The notes: generated from the sequence alone by a model not told the origin. A DNA stretch of 64,000 bases from Companilactobacillus huachuanensis (GCF_005404815.1 NZ_BJDF01000016.1:17929-81928), one strand, 5' to 3'. Positions 45,268 through 53,943 are shown, counted from the stretch's first letter. Numbers and translations: made by a program.

Positions 45268-45296
45268 TTGATTTACTACTGACGGTAATATATAAT
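45268..45296 (+). promoter_or_regulatory. Promoter of a candidate small RNA
   Basis: TTGATT (45268-45273) and TATAAT (45291-45296) are spaced by exactly 17 bases, placing a start near 45303. No open frame of useful size follows on the plus strand. Confidence 0.65.
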
Positions 45297-45302
45297 AATA
45301 GA

Positions 45303-45402
45303 TGAAAAGAGATCACAGGAATTGGACTCCCATGATCTCAAACATCGAATGGAAAATGGTTGAATTTTGGTAAGACTAATCTAAATGATTAGTCTTTTTT
45401 AG
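45303..45402 (+). ncRNA. Candidate small RNA, possible type I antitoxin
   Basis: A transcript from the promoter at 45268 would be about 100 nt. It would contain the hairpin GAGATCA...TGATCTC (45310-45339) and end at a good terminator: AAGACTAATC and GATTAGTCTT around TAAAT, then TTTTTT. Its 3' end lies antisense to the end of a small frame on the minus strand (45376-45525). This is the layout of type I toxin-antitoxin pairs. Existence of the RNA is inferred only from promoter and terminator. Confidence 0.5.
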
Positions 45403-45525
45403 TGTCTTAGCTTCGACGTATATGTAATACGCTTTAGCTAAGTAATACACACTAATTGCAAGCTCAAAGAGCTGCAAAGCAAAACCTCCAAACTTATCCT
45501 TGCTATCATAGCCATACACCTCCAT
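45376..45525 (-). CDS. Candidate small hydrophobic peptide (possible type I toxin, maybe decayed)
   Basis: Two overlapping minus-strand frames are possible. One runs from 45525 (MEVYGYDSKDKFGGFALQLF to KKTNHLD, 49 residues) and has an amphipathic or hydrophobic middle, LFELAISVYYLAKAYYIYV. The other starts a little later after GGAGGTG (MIARISLEVLLCSSLSLQLV, about 23 residues). The nucleotide context, GGAGGTG then GGCTATG, recalls holin-like toxin genes of lactobacilli, possibly frameshifted here. A possible -10 TATACT lies at 45618-45623. Support is weak for either frame alone and rests on the layout with the antisense RNA. Confidence 0.35.
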   Translation of the reverse strand: MEVYGYDSKDKFGGFALQLFELAISVYYLAKAYYIYVEAKTLKKTNHLD

Positions 45526-45689
45526 CTAATGGATTAGTTGAGGGGTGTTGCACCCATATAACTGTTCGACTACAACCAACAAGGGTAATTACTCCTCGAA
45601 CGCTTGGCTGTATACCTAGTATATCGAAGATTGATAATGATTTAAAATTTATATTTCTATTTACAATAATCGAAAAATTGTTAAATTAA

Positions 45690-46090
45690 GAGGTGTTGAT
45701 ACACACATTCTACAATCAAGTTCATCTTTCTAGTGGCAAATTGTACGGGACGTGAACTACTTGGCAATGAATTACCGAGCTTTCTTAATTAGCAACTTTT
45801 GTAAAGAAGAATTCAAAAATGAAAGAAACTGATTTATCTAAACTAGCAGTAGCAGCTAAGGTAAGTAAAAAATAGTTTACTGAAGTTGGGTTAGTATTCA
45901 TCTACTTAATTCGTGGTAATCAACTGTTCTTCTTCAGCAAAAACTCCGAAAAAAGCTATTCCAACTGAAGAAACAAAAGTTAATTTTTCTCCTACCGGAG
46001 TCTTCTCTACGTTTAATCCTGCTTCCTTGCAATGGCGTTATGCCAACTGTCTCTATTCGCCTTTCTACTTGAAAGTTACGCATTTTTTGT
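45690..46090. other. Gene-free stretch with possible gene debris
   Basis: Two short coding-like pieces on the plus strand, KETDLSKLAVAAKVSKK around 45820 and KTPKKAIPTEETKVNFSPTG followed by QWRYA around 45950-46040, are interrupted by stops and have no start or ribosome binding site. They look like remains of a gene, but I cannot name the family. No repeat element was found here. Confidence 0.35.
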
Positions 46091-46091
46091 T

Positions 46092-46790
46092 TCACTCTTT
46101 TTGTTTTTCATCCATCACAATTTCTAGAACTTGCTGATAATTGTTAGCGATAAAAGTTGGTTGAATTTCAGAATCATTGATTTGATTATGTGGGTTGAAC
46201 CAAATACTATTCAACCCAGCTCTAGTTGCACCTAAAATATCGGATTGTAACCGATCACCAATCATCAATGCATTATCTTTATTCAAATGAGGATGTCGTT
46301 GAAATACTGGTTTAAAAAATTCAGCACTAGGTTTTGAAAAACCAATATCTTCAGAAATAAAATAATCATCGAAATACTTATCCAAGCCTGATCCCTTCAA
46401 CCGTTCCAATTGAGTTATTTTAACGCCATTAGTGCCTACAAATAATTTTATTCCAACAGTTTTTAAATTTGTTAACAATTCTGTAACATTTGGAATCGTA
46501 TAAAAATTATGATTTAGCATCTCCCGATATTGAGCTTCCAACTTCACACCATCAGCATCAATGCCAAATACAGCCAGTGTTTTTGAAAACCTAGTATTTA
46601 ACAGGAGCTGTGGTGATGCCCCAGTTTCAATATTTTCCCATATTTTCTTGTTCAATGATAAATAAGCCTGTAACGCGCTTTGAACATCTGGAACACCCTG
46701 TTGTTTCAAAATCTGAGTAACTCCCTCAATCTCGCCTTTATGAAAGTCGAGAATAGTATCATCTAAATCAAAAATCATGTACTTTATCAT
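46092..46790 (-). CDS. YjjG-type noncanonical pyrimidine nucleotidase (HAD)
   Basis: HAD-superfamily phosphatase that in E. coli YjjG dephosphorylates nucleoside monophosphates such as 5-fluoro-dUMP. Motif I FDLDDTILDF at residues 7-16, motif II VGTNGVK, motif III SKPSAEFF and motif IV MIGDRLQSDILGA near 178. 232 residues. It lies 34 bases downstream of the XRE regulator in the same direction, so the two may be co-transcribed. Confidence 0.87.
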   Translation of the reverse strand: MIKYMIFDLDDTILDFHKGEIEGVTQILKQQGVPDVQSALQAYLSLNKKIWENIETGASPQLLLNTRFSKTLAVFGIDADGVKLEAQYREMLNHNFYTIPNVTELLTNLKTVGIKLFVGTNGVKITQLERLKGSGLDKYFDDYFISEDIGFSKPSAEFFKPVFQRHPHLNKDNALMIGDRLQSDILGATRAGLNSIWFNPHNQINDSEIQPTFIANNYQQVLEIVMDEKQKE

Positions 46791-46823
46791 TTATAATTCC
46801 TCAATCATTTTTTAAACTTAAAA

Positions 46824-47189
46824 CTAATGTATAAACATTGCTACATCAATAAGTACAGCACCTAAAATAAGGACCACCCACCAATTTTTACTCATATAAT
46901 CCCAAAAATTCATTTTACCGTAACGTCTTACATAGGTATGTGTCTGGGGATCCATGACAAATTCTTCATCGTCAACCTTTGTCTGATCAGTCAAACCAAA
47001 GACTAGTGAATCAAGACTTACATTGAAAATCTCAGTTAATTTAACCAAATTATTTAAATCAGGAGTAGATTCATCGAATTCCCACTTTGAAATGGCTTGT
47101 CTAGTTACGAATAATTTACTGGCCAAATCATCTTGGGTGATTTCTCCGTCTGTTCGATACTTTTTCAGCTGTTTTGCAAATTCTGTCAT
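46824..47189 (-). CDS. XRE-type regulator with a C-terminal membrane anchor
   Basis: Helix-turn-helix of the Cro/CI type at residues about 8-62 (LRKYR-like start AKQLKKYRTDGEITQDDL, LFVTRQAISKWE). One hydrophobic segment closes the protein (about 102-121, WWVVLILGAVLIDVAMF). Such anchored regulators probably sense envelope conditions; this is inference. 121 residues from the ATG at 47189. The gene comes just before the nucleotidase. Confidence 0.85.
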   Translation of the reverse strand: MTEFAKQLKKYRTDGEITQDDLASKLFVTRQAISKWEFDESTPDLNNLVKLTEIFNVSLDSLVFGLTDQTKVDDEEFVMDPQTHTYVRRYGKMNFWDYMSKNWWVVLILGAVLIDVAMFIH

Positions 47190-47412
47190 CATTATCTCTC
47201 CTTTACACTCTTAATTAATCCTTACCTACATTCTGTTATAGATTAACGAATTGGACAAGCAATTTTTCAAGTAATTATGTATCAAGTAGAGTACGATTTG
47301 CGCAACTAATATTTACTAATTTTCCCGTAAATCCTGATTTAATATGGCTCATGTGGCTGATTAAATGTAACTTTATACTAACAAGTACAACGCCGTTATG
47401 AATTTTGGGATA

Positions 47413-47445
47413 AAAAAAGCGTTATGAATTAAGCTTCATAACACC
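47413..47445 (-). terminator. Terminator of the first VanZ gene
   Basis: On the minus strand GTTATGAA pairs with TTCATAAC around GCTTAA, followed by GCTTTTTTT. Confidence 0.78.
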
Positions 47446-47456
47446 ATACTTCGATT

Positions 47457-47963
47457 CTAAATCTTTTTTTCAGATAGATTTCTCTCGTAGACATAATAGT
47501 AAACCAACGCTAATACTGCACCGATGGCAACTCCGATTCCGTTAGCAAGAACATCATTGATATCACAGACTCGATTAATCAAGAACGTATGTGATAAATA
47601 ATACTGTGTCAATTCAAAGGCTGCTCCCATCATAAAACCAAGTGGAACTATTAGGATTAGTGACATATTTGGAAAAACCTTCTTAATCAAAAATCCCAAA
47701 GGAATGGTTAGAATAATATTTTCAATGAATCCCAAGCCAATATAAATATAATGCAAATTAACTCTTCCTATTCCCGCTGGCATGATATAAACGGCTATCC
47801 CATCGAAAGATAACGGCGTGAACAAAATTACTCCTAGAAAGGTCAAATAAGCCAATCTAATTAAAAATATGCTCCGACGTTTTGCATCATCAATACTGCC
47901 TAGAATATGAAGTCCGCTTATAAACGACAGGCTCAGTATTACTAATAAAGGTATCCAACGCAA
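47457..47963 (-). CDS. VanZ family membrane protein (paralog 1)
   Basis: Integral membrane protein related to VanZ, which raises teicoplanin resistance in enterococci; most chromosomal relatives have no known function. About four or five hydrophobic segments in 168 residues, with the family motif IENIILTIPLGFL and the acidic FELTQYYLSHTFLINRVCDINDVLANGIG. The start is a TTG after GGGGCGATG. It is paralogous to the gene at 48373, with the same motif spacing; the pair is separated by hairpin and repeat remnants. Confidence 0.87.
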   Translation of the reverse strand: MRWIPLLVILSLSFISGLHILGSIDDAKRRSIFLIRLAYLTFLGVILFTPLSFDGIAVYIMPAGIGRVNLHYIYIGLGFIENIILTIPLGFLIKKVFPNMSLILIVPLGFMMGAAFELTQYYLSHTFLINRVCDINDVLANGIGVAIGAVLALVYYYVYERNLSEKKI

Positions 47964-48191
47964 TTACATCGCCCCTTTTTTATTCTTTTACCTTTCAAAT
48001 TATACTGTTCTTTAGTTTAAACAATCCGAAGAAAGTGCGATTTTTTTGTGAAGAAAACAGGATTGATTCCTTAAAATAAGTCCTAATGCATAAAAAGGGC
48101 CAATGGCAAATTTGCGTAAAAAGGGCCAATTAATAATCATAGAAACTGATTACAATCACAACCCGCAATTCTTCATCAATATAAGCTTAAC

Positions 48192-48248
48192 AAAAATGAG
48201 TTGTACCACACCTAATTATTTGGTTCCTTAAGTGTAATACAACTCATT
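48192..48248. repeat. Short palindromic hairpin, TGAGTTGTACCACACC type
   Basis: AAAAATGAGTTGTACCACAC and GTGTAATACAACTCATTT pair over about 18 positions around the centre. It lies between the two VanZ genes. Confidence 0.8.
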
Positions 48249-48291
48249 TCTTACATAATTTTCTATAATTAAAAATTATTCTGTTTCATAA

Positions 48292-48335
48292 AACTATTCT
48301 CGGCTCTGGAGACGGTCAACTTTTAATCAAATCTA
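48292..48335 (+). repeat. Right-end fragment of a subfamily B repeat
   Basis: ACTATTCTCGGCTCTGGAGA followed by CGGTCAACTTTTAATC matches the right flank of the B copy at 15205. With the hairpin 44 bases upstream it looks like a B element whose folded core has been deleted. The rest of 47964-48372 shows nothing else. Confidence 0.7.
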
Positions 48336-48372
48336 AGAAAGAGCCGATTATCCTTCATAACGCAAATTAACT

Positions 48373-48879
48373 TCAAATCCACTTTTCCAAGGACTTTTTC
48401 TCATAAACATAGTGGTAAACCAAGACTAAAGTTCCACCAATCACAATTCCGATTCCATTGGCAACTACATCACTGATATCGCTTGTCCGATTGATCAAGA
48501 ACATATGTGACAAATAATACTGCATTGTTTCAATTGCCGCACCAGTCATTAATCCAATTGGAACCATGGAAATTAAAGATATGTTTGAAAAGGCTCGCTT
48601 AATTAAGAAACCTAAAGGTACGGTCAAAGCAATGTTCTCAATAAATCCTAAATCATAAGTAATATGGTATAAATTTACACTTCCAATTCCCGCTGGCATG
48701 ATATAAACCGACGTACCGGTAAAAGACATTGGGGTAAATAAAATAGTTCCAAGAAAAGTTACATAGATCAAACTGACTAACGCCACACGACGTCGATTAA
48801 ATTCTTTAATATTGTTGAACAGATAGATTCCGCCTGATAATGACAAAATCAAAATAATAAATAATGGCATCCAACGCAT
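48373..48879 (-). CDS. VanZ family membrane protein (paralog 2)
   Basis: Close relative of the protein encoded at 47457: same length (168 residues from the ATG at 48879, which has AGGAG eight bases upstream) and matching segments IENIALTVPLGFLIKRAF, YYLSHMFLINRTSDISDVVANGIG. Four or five hydrophobic segments. The duplication looks old, as many positions differ. Function unknown. Confidence 0.87.
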   Translation of the reverse strand: MRWMPLFIILILSLSGGIYLFNNIKEFNRRRVALVSLIYVTFLGTILFTPMSFTGTSVYIMPAGIGSVNLYHITYDLGFIENIALTVPLGFLIKRAFSNISLISMVPIGLMTGAAIETMQYYLSHMFLINRTSDISDVVANGIGIVIGGTLVLVYHYVYEKKSLEKWI

Positions 48880-49016
48880 AAGCAACACTCCTTCGTATAA
48901 ATTTACTTTTAAGTTTTTGATTGTTTTATATTTAATTGATACTTCAATCTTACTATCAGTAAATTTAAGGAAGCTTAAATCAATGCGACTTTTTTGTGAT
49001 AAGTGTGAATAAAGTA

Positions 49017-49055
49017 TAAAAAAGCCTGATTCTAATTTAAAGAACCAAGCTTTCC
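49017..49055 (-). terminator. Terminator of the ABC-F gene
   Basis: On the minus strand AAGCTTGGTTCT pairs with AGAATCAGGCTT around TTAAATT, followed by TTTT. Confidence 0.78.
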
Positions 49056-49057
49056 AA

Positions 49058-50686
49058 TTAATCTTCTTCGTCTAATTCAGCAATTTGTTTTTCAACTTGC
49101 TTATTCAATCTGAATTCATCGTATGTTGTATCAGCACGATCAACTACACCATCGTTTGTTAAATAAATCAAACGGTTAGCGATTGTTTGGATAAACTGAT
49201 GATCATGTGAAGCAAAGAGGATTGAACCTTTATAGTCAATCAAGCCATCATTCAGTGACGTAATTGATTCCAAATCCAAATGGTTAGTTGGATCATCTAA
49301 CATCAAAACATTAGATTTCAATAACATCATCTTTGAAAGCATAACACGAACTTTTTCACCACCGGAAAGTACGTCAACATGTTTTGTGACGTCGTCACCA
49401 GAGAAGAGCATGCGTCCTAAGAAACCACGTAAGAATGTATCATCATCCTCACCCTTTTCAGCAAATTGACGTAGCCAATCAATAATTGGTGTCTCTTCAT
49501 TGAACATAGCGTTGAAATCTTTTGGCAAGTAAGCTTGACTAGTTGTCACACCCCAAGTAATTGTTCCAGAATCAGGCGTTAAATCACCAGATAGAACTCG
49601 GAATAAGGCTGTTGTCTTCATATCGTCTTTAGCCAAGAATGCAACTTTATCGTCTTTGTTAAGAATAAAACTAACATTTTTCAATATTTGTTTGCCATCA
49701 ATTGTGACAGACAAATTATCAACCTTTAGCAAATCATTACCGATATCACGATTAGGCTCAAACTTAATAAAGGGATAACGTCTTGAACTTGGTTGGATAT
49801 CATCTAGTGTAATCTTATCAAGCATTTTCTTACGTGAAGTGGCTTGTTTAGATTTAGAAGCATTGGCTGAAAAACGTGCAATAAAGTCTTGTAATTCTTT
49901 AATTTTTTCTTCTTTTTTAGCATTTTGATCTTGTTTCATACTTTGAGCAAGTTCAGATGATTGTTGCCAGAAATCATAGTTACCGGCATAAAGTTGAATC
50001 TTACTGTAATCAAGATCGGCCATGTAAGTACATACCTTATTCAAGAAGTATCTATCATGGGAAACAACGATAACAGTGTTTTCAAAGTTAATCAAAAAAT
50101 CTTCTAACCAGTCAATTGATTCAACATCTAGACCGTTAGTTGGTTCATCTAATAATAAGACGTCCGGTTGACCAAACAAGGCTTGAGCTAACAAGACCTT
50201 AATTTTTTGACCAGCAGTCAAAGTATTCATTTTAACTTGGTGTAACTTTTCAGGGATATTCAAACCTTGAAGCATTTGTGAAGCTTCACCTTCAGCTTCC
50301 CAGCCACCCATTTCACCAAATTTTGTTTCCAAATCAGCAGCACGTAGTCCGTCCTCCTCATTGAAATCTGGTTTAGCGTAAATAGCATCTTTTTCTTGCA
50401 TGATTTGATAAAGTTCAGTATGACCCATCAAAACAGTTTCCATCACTGTGTATTCATCATAATCATAATGATTTTGTTTCAATGTTGCTAAACGTTCATT
50501 GGGTCCCAATTTAACGGAACCAGTTGAAGGTGCGATTTCTCCTGATAAAACCTTTAAGAAAGTTGATTTTCCGGCACCATTGGCACCAATTAAGCCGTAA
50601 CAATTTCCTGGTGCAAATTTGATATTTACATCGTCGAATAGCTTTCGATCAGCAAAGTGTAAACTAACATCACTAACAGTAATCAA
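49058..50686 (-). CDS. ABC-F family ATPase (YkpA/YbiT-like)
   Basis: Soluble twin-ATPase protein of the ABC-F family, which acts on ribosomes rather than in transport. First domain: Walker A GANGAGKST, signature LTAGQKIKV, Walker B LLLDEPTNGLD. A charged linker (QNAKKEEKIKELQDF) follows. Second domain: signature LSGGEKVRV and LMLDDPTNHLD, but its P-loop is degenerate (LAKDDMKTTA). The TTG at 50686 has GAGG eight bases upstream; 542 residues. Without a long C-terminal extension it is unlikely to be a classic antibiotic-resistance ABC-F. Confidence 0.9.
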   Translation of the reverse strand: MITVSDVSLHFADRKLFDDVNIKFAPGNCYGLIGANGAGKSTFLKVLSGEIAPSTGSVKLGPNERLATLKQNHYDYDEYTVMETVLMGHTELYQIMQEKDAIYAKPDFNEEDGLRAADLETKFGEMGGWEAEGEASQMLQGLNIPEKLHQVKMNTLTAGQKIKVLLAQALFGQPDVLLLDEPTNGLDVESIDWLEDFLINFENTVIVVSHDRYFLNKVCTYMADLDYSKIQLYAGNYDFWQQSSELAQSMKQDQNAKKEEKIKELQDFIARFSANASKSKQATSRKKMLDKITLDDIQPSSRRYPFIKFEPNRDIGNDLLKVDNLSVTIDGKQILKNVSFILNKDDKVAFLAKDDMKTTALFRVLSGDLTPDSGTITWGVTTSQAYLPKDFNAMFNEETPIIDWLRQFAEKGEDDDTFLRGFLGRMLFSGDDVTKHVDVLSGGEKVRVMLSKMMLLKSNVLMLDDPTNHLDLESITSLNDGLIDYKGSILFASHDHQFIQTIANRLIYLTNDGVVDRADTTYDEFRLNKQVEKQIAELDEED

Positions 50687-50761
50687 ATATATAATCCTCA
50701 TTTCTTCGTACTAGTCTAGCTTGCATTATACGGTGTATTGCCATGATACGCAACGGTTTCT

Positions 50762-51094
50762 TTACTTTTCCAGCCAATCTGTTCCAGCTTGTACATTACT
50801 CCAAGCAAGTGCCTCATATTTGTTTGTTTCTACGCGAGCCCAATAATACAAATCAATCAATGACTTGGGAAAATCTTTTGGACTCTCAATATACTTGATA
50901 CTAATTTCTTGAAATAACTTAGGTGCTAAGCGATGCAAATCTTCATTTTTCTCAAGTATCTTAATATCCTGAACAACAATGGCTTTTAAATCAGGTCGCT
51001 TTGCCATGGCAGGATCATTAGCAACCTCTTTCATTTGTTCAATAAATTCAGTAATAAACTCATCAAGTCGCATATCTTTAACTTGTCTATTCAT
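50762..51094 (-). CDS. Hypothetical helical protein
   Basis: A 110-residue soluble protein starting MNRQVKDMRLDEFITEFIEQ, mainly helical, acidic, ending AGTDWLEK. AGAAGGTAT lies before the ATG at 51094. No family recognised; it stands alone between the ABC-F gene and the TauE gene. Confidence 0.68.
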   Translation of the reverse strand: MNRQVKDMRLDEFITEFIEQMKEVANDPAMAKRPDLKAIVVQDIKILEKNEDLHRLAPKLFQEISIKYIESPKDFPKSLIDLYYWARVETNKYEALAWSNVQAGTDWLEK

Positions 51095-51186
51095 GCTTAT
51101 ACCTTCTAAAATTTTTATCAATGAAATTCCACCCATAATATATAGGTAAACAAAATTTCTAGCTACAAAAAAAGACAATTATTTCG

Positions 51187-51220
51187 GAAAAAAAATAAGC
51201 CCGAATTTTCGCGCTTATTG
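51187..51220 (-). terminator. Terminator of the TauE/SafE gene
   Basis: On the minus strand AATAAGC pairs with GCTTATT, with inner CGAA/TTCG pairs, followed by eight T. Confidence 0.78.
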
Positions 51221-51221
51221 C

Positions 51222-51956
51222 TCAAGTTAAAGCTGTTAATAAATAGTAAACCCCGCTGATACCAATGAATCCATAAATACAATATGTCATAACTTTCAAA
51301 TTCAAATGTTTAACAAAACGATTAGCCAATATCGTTCCAACAATCGCGCCAACCATTCCCACTAGAATATATTTGAAATTGCCCAGCGTCAAAACACCAC
51401 TAGCAAATCGCATCGTAGTAATAAAAATTGTATCCATCAAAAAAAACGTCTGAATACTAGCCAAATAGTTTTCTTTCGAATTCGAAATTGTCAAGAAATA
51501 CAATGCCATCAACGGTCCACCAATTCCAAACATACCATTGAAGAAACCAGAGACTAATGCGAAAATCACCATCACATAAATTGGAATCGTCTTCAACTTA
51601 ATAGAATGAATGTTCATAAATAGATAATACAAAGCAAGTGTCACTAAAAGTAATCCTAGAAGGATTTTTAGATATCCGGTCGCAATAAATTTGCTTAAAT
51701 AAACTGAGAAAATAGCCATGCAAATATAAATTATGAATGGAACAACTAATTTTTGCCATCTTAAAAATTTCCGATAATGCCAAGCAACCATGATAATTGC
51801 AACAACCATGGTCAGGGTTGAAACTCCAGCACTTTGATTGATCGGTAATAAACTTGGCAAAAATATCATCATAATAATACCAGAACCAAATCCGGTCACA
51901 CCTTGAACAAAACCCGCTACCAATGCGGCAAACAGCATTACAAATACCCAACTCAC
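51222..51956 (-). CDS. Sulfite exporter TauE/SafE family protein
   Basis: Membrane transporter family linked to export of small sulfur-containing or organic anions. The two-fold repeated pattern is visible: GFVQGVTGFGSGIIMM near residue 17 and GFFNGMFGIGGPLMALY near 140, in a protein with about eight hydrophobic segments and 244 residues. GTG start after GGGGGAATTACTATC. Substrate unknown. Confidence 0.9.
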   Translation of the reverse strand: MSWVFVMLFAALVAGFVQGVTGFGSGIIMMIFLPSLLPINQSAGVSTLTMVVAIIMVAWHYRKFLRWQKLVVPFIIYICMAIFSVYLSKFIATGYLKILLGLLLVTLALYYLFMNIHSIKLKTIPIYVMVIFALVSGFFNGMFGIGGPLMALYFLTISNSKENYLASIQTFFLMDTIFITTMRFASGVLTLGNFKYILVGMVGAIVGTILANRFVKHLNLKVMTYCIYGFIGISGVYYLLTALT

Positions 51957-52031
51957 GATAGTAATTCCCCCTTACTTACTATCATAACCTAAATTATTGA
52001 ATACACGAAAAAGCTGTCGAATTACACCTAA

Positions 52032-52787
52032 TTATTTCTGATTAAATTCTTGAGTCATCCCACTAATTCCTTTATCAAAAGTCGGATTGACAACTAATTT
52101 CTTGGCTGCTAGTGGATTATTTAAGTAAAATTCTTTTTCATTTGGTTTCTTAACCCAAAGATTGAACTCAGGCATTCCTAAGACATAAGTCTTTTTAAAA
52201 TCGAATTTATTATTTTTGATTGCTCTCATATAATCTGATGGTTCACTTGCATTGGCCGGCAACAATCCAGTAATTATTTGAGAACCTATTTCAGGTATTG
52301 GAAATTCATCATATTTAATAAATACCTTATGATCTTCGTCTTTAGGGCTTGGTAAACCAGCATACCACTTGTCAAAAGTTGTTACTCCACCGTTAAATGC
52401 AACGGTAATAGTCTTCCCATTTAAAGATTTTTTACCATGAAGGATTTTATCAATTTTAATAGTCGCCTTAGTCAAAGCCATATTATTTGGATTATTCATG
52501 CTTTCCAATTTAATAATCGTCCCTTTAACAACCAATTTATTGACTTCTTTAAGCTGTGACATTGAGTAGGCAATATAGCCACGACTGTCAGCTTGCCCGT
52601 CCATATCAATAATATCAGCATCTTTAATCGACTTTTGCCAGATTTTATTACTGTGTCTGATAACAGAAGTAGTACTCTTATGCACTGTTTTAGTTTTCAA
52701 ATCAGTTTGGTGTTGAAATGGCCACGTAAATGCGAATAACGGTAGAACAAATACCAGTAGACTTAAAAGTATTAGTTTTTTTCTCAA
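52032..52787 (-). CDS. Secreted protein of unknown function
   Basis: 251 residues with an N-terminal signal peptide or anchor (MRKKLILLSLLVFVLPLFAF) and no lipobox cysteine or sortase motif. The rest is soluble and mixed alpha/beta, with a strand-rich part VVKGTIIKLES and ATIKIDKILHGKK that suggests an OB- or carbohydrate-binding-like fold. I cannot name a family. Monocistronic; the GAGGTAAATTAC before the ATG is a modest ribosome binding site. Confidence 0.7.
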   Translation of the reverse strand: MRKKLILLSLLVFVLPLFAFTWPFQHQTDLKTKTVHKSTTSVIRHSNKIWQKSIKDADIIDMDGQADSRGYIAYSMSQLKEVNKLVVKGTIIKLESMNNPNNMALTKATIKIDKILHGKKSLNGKTITVAFNGGVTTFDKWYAGLPSPKDEDHKVFIKYDEFPIPEIGSQIITGLLPANASEPSDYMRAIKNNKFDFKKTYVLGMPEFNLWVKKPNEKEFYLNNPLAAKKLVVNPTFDKGISGMTQEFNQK

Positions 52788-52917
52788 CGTAATTTACCTC
52801 GAATTCCATTATCTCATGAGGTAAAACATTGTTGTAGCGCGTTTTTTTAATATAAATTATAAAGGAAAAACTAGAATCGCTATTATTACATTCATATCAG
52901 TCATATAATTATATTAA

Positions 52918-53239
52918 ATAAAGGTTGAAAGCAGTTTAGTTAAGTATGCCGTTTCCAGAGCTGAGAGTATTCAATTGCTGCGCGGAACGGCCCGAGCCAG
53001 AAAGCGGTCTCGAACCTCGGTTGAAGCCTCGCAAAACCCGCGAGTCTTCAACACGTCCGGTGGTGTAATTGCTGAAGCAATAACGCCACTTTCGCTGCAA
53101 ATGAATACTCTCAGCTCTTCCAACTAGTTTATTTTTTAATAGCGGAACAATAAAACGAGGATTTCTGAGTATTTAAATAAAGTAGCTCTAGGTCTGTAAT
53201 AGCAATCGTTAGATTAATTTTTCACCTTTCAACCTTCAG
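52918..53239 (-). repeat. MITE-like structured repeat, subfamily A, reverse orientation
   Basis: Complete copy on the minus strand with terminus ATAAAGGTTGAAAG at 52918 and CTTTCAACCTTCAG at 53239. Direct repeats ATATTAA lie immediately outside (52911-52917 and 53240-53246). Core 52954-53121, nearly identical to copy 1. It fills most of the gene-free stretch 52788-53277. Confidence 0.9.
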
Positions 53240-53277
53240 ATATTAATGAAAATGATAATAATAGGAGGATTAATACT

Positions 53278-53697
53278 ATGTCATACTTACATAAACATTC
53301 TTTCTTTCTAATAGTTGTTTTTGTAATTGGGATATACGGAAATAGATATTATTTCTTAGATTTAAATATGTTTTCTCAATGGGCCCTTAGCATCATCCTG
53401 ACAATATTGGACCTATTGGTTTTTATTCCACTCATGTGGTTTTGGACTGAAAAAAGATTAGAGGCCAAACAATATAAAAGCGCTAGATATTCAAGCATTC
53501 TTCGTGCCTATCCCTATCGTCTCTCACTACAATATTTTGTAATTATTTCAACTAATCTAGCTGCCAACAGGCTTACTCATTATCCTCTAACAGTCATCCT
53601 ACTAATCAGTTTAATTGTGCTAATTATTTTAACACCAGTATACTTGGACTATTTTACAAACGCTGATTTGTTTCATTTTTCTAAATTTGCAGCATAA
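53278..53697 (+). CDS. Four-helix membrane protein, unknown function
   Basis: 139 residues with four hydrophobic segments (about 7-25, 32-58, 80-95, 103-125) and a short basic loop (WTEKRLEAKQYKSARY). AGGAGG lies nine bases before the ATG. I do not recognise the family. The repeat at 52918 ends just upstream of its promoter region. Confidence 0.68.
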   Translation: MSYLHKHSFFLIVVFVIGIYGNRYYFLDLNMFSQWALSIILTILDLLVFIPLMWFWTEKRLEAKQYKSARYSSILRAYPYRLSLQYFVIISTNLAANRLTHYPLTVILLISLIVLIILTPVYLDYFTNADLFHFSKFAA

Positions 53698-53757
53698 ACG
53701 TACAATAAAATAAAATCTTCACGCAAACAGTGGCTCTTTATCAAGTTTGGTTATAAA

Positions 53758-53900
53758 GGAATCTGTACGCGTATTTAATTTAAAATTTGTTAAAAAGAGA
53801 CTGTCTTCCACTTGAAATAATTCCAAGTGAGAAACAGCCTCTTTTTCTCATAACCCAAGTTGAGAAAGAACCAATAATTTGGAGTGATACAACTCATTAT
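53758..53900. repeat. Third repeated intergenic sequence, copy 2, with a hairpin
   Basis: GTATTTAATTTAAAATTTGT with TCTCATAACCCAAGTTGAG matches the sequence at 44974. Between them the hairpin 53797-53847 (AAAAAGAG...CTCTTTTT with CACTTG/CAAGTG inside) can terminate transcription from either side. At the right edge GTGATACAACTCAT is half of the TGAGTTGTATCAC hairpin. Confidence 0.6.
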
Positions 53901-53943
53901 ATATAATGAAAAAACTGGCCTAAGGCCTGAGGACGGACATGTT

